Shown here: in pieces, positions 5,720-5,959 of the stretch
Position numbering within the stretch: position 1 is the first letter of the stretch
How the letters are laid out: each line of letters opens with the position of its first letter
Source of the DNA: Acetobacteraceae bacterium
Lineage (GTDB): Bacteria; Pseudomonadota; Alphaproteobacteria; Acetobacterales; Acetobacteraceae
Reading direction: 5' to 3'
Assembly (NCBI GenBank): GCA_027311485.1
Contig: DAICYU010000277.1
Coordinates: 1 to 5,959, forward strand
Length of the DNA: 5,959 bases
Position numbers and translations under genes: made by a program
The notes under the pieces: generated by a model
Database searches by the model: none
Seen by the model: only the letters and a program-made list of their open reading frames with translations
Told to the model about the DNA's origin: nothing

Positions 5720-5959
5720 ACGTAGGCCGTCAGGCTCTCCACCATCGTGTCCTGGTGCATGATACGCGCCTTCACCACGTCGCCAATGCTGATCAGGCCG
5801 ACGAGCGTGTCATGATCCATGACCGGCAGGTGGCGGAAGCGGCCAGCGGTCATGATGTGCATCGCCTCAGCGACGGTGGTATCGGGATGCGCCACCTGGA
5901 CGGCGCGGGTCATCAACTGCCCGGCGGTCATCTCCAGCGTGCGGGCGCCATTCGCCGCG
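5704..5959 (-). CDS. CBS-domain protein, C-terminal half (N-terminus beyond window)
   Basis: CBS pairs (Bateman modules) bind adenine nucleotides or related ligands and act as energy or redox sensors, mostly in the cytoplasm. The minus-strand frame is open to the window edge and ends with TAG at 5704-5706, giving about 85 residues. After a short linker (ARTLEMTAGQLMTRAVQVA) comes one complete CBS motif: TTVAEAMHIMTAGRFRHLPV, then LVGLISIGDVVKARI, then a short helix ending in AYVAGSV. This pattern matches the second CBS domain of the small stand-alone proteins of about 140-150 residues. The ATG at 5931 is in frame, but residues upstream of it continue the usual inter-domain linker, so it is unlikely to be the start. 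No partner domain is seen. The ligand and target are unknown. Confidence 0.9.
   Translation of the reverse strand, partial: AANGARTLEMTAGQLMTRAVQVAHPDTTVAEAMHIMTAGRFRHLPVMDHDTLVGLISIGDVVKARIMHQDTMVESLTAYVAGSV

Overview
The window is GC-rich DNA with dense, mostly same-strand genes. The protein style (an alphaproteobacterial-type AddB, a GumC/ExoP-like exopolysaccharide protein, a small Bateman CBS protein) suggests an alphaproteobacterium, possibly Acetobacteraceae. That placement is inferred from family resemblance only. No rRNA, tRNA, CRISPR array, transposase or phage gene was seen.

Layout. (1) Bases 2 to about 240 encode a piece of the middle of AddB, a subunit of the AddAB double-strand-break repair helicase-nuclease. 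Its similarity stops abruptly. (2) From about 240 a different frame encodes an exopolysaccharide chain-length/tyrosine-autokinase-like protein (ending at 2019) that lacks its N-terminus, including the first membrane segment. Two unrelated genes thus meet out of frame near 225-260. (3) Six bases later comes a UDP-glucose 4-epimerase gene (galE-like, 2026-3012). (4) Overlapping its stop codon by 8 bases is a polytopic membrane protein of unknown function (3005-4411), with features reminiscent of GT-C-type glycosyltransferases. Genes 2 to 4 look like one transcription unit for surface polysaccharide production. (5) A 117-base gap holds two perfect inverted repeats, the second abutting the ribosome binding site of the next gene. 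(6) A PrpF-family isomerase gene follows (4529-5677). (7) Converging on it from the minus strand is the C-terminal half of a CBS-domain protein that runs off the window edge.

How they fit together. The epimerase would supply UDP-galactose, or a related UDP-sugar, for polysaccharide assembly. The Wzc/GumC-like protein would set chain length and couple synthesis to export, and the membrane protein may modify or transfer sugars on the periplasmic side. As it stands, the chain-length protein has no proper start and its ATPase lacks the Walker A lysine and the Walker A' aspartates, so the polysaccharide system may be inactive or differently regulated here. PrpF and the CBS protein have no evident link to the polysaccharide genes.

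The most notable points are the addB/chain-length gene junction (a real deletion or rearrangement, or an assembly chimera), the degenerate kinase domain, the uncharacterised membrane protein, and the hairpin next to the prpF ribosome binding site. I did not find convincing evidence of a wholly new multi-gene system.
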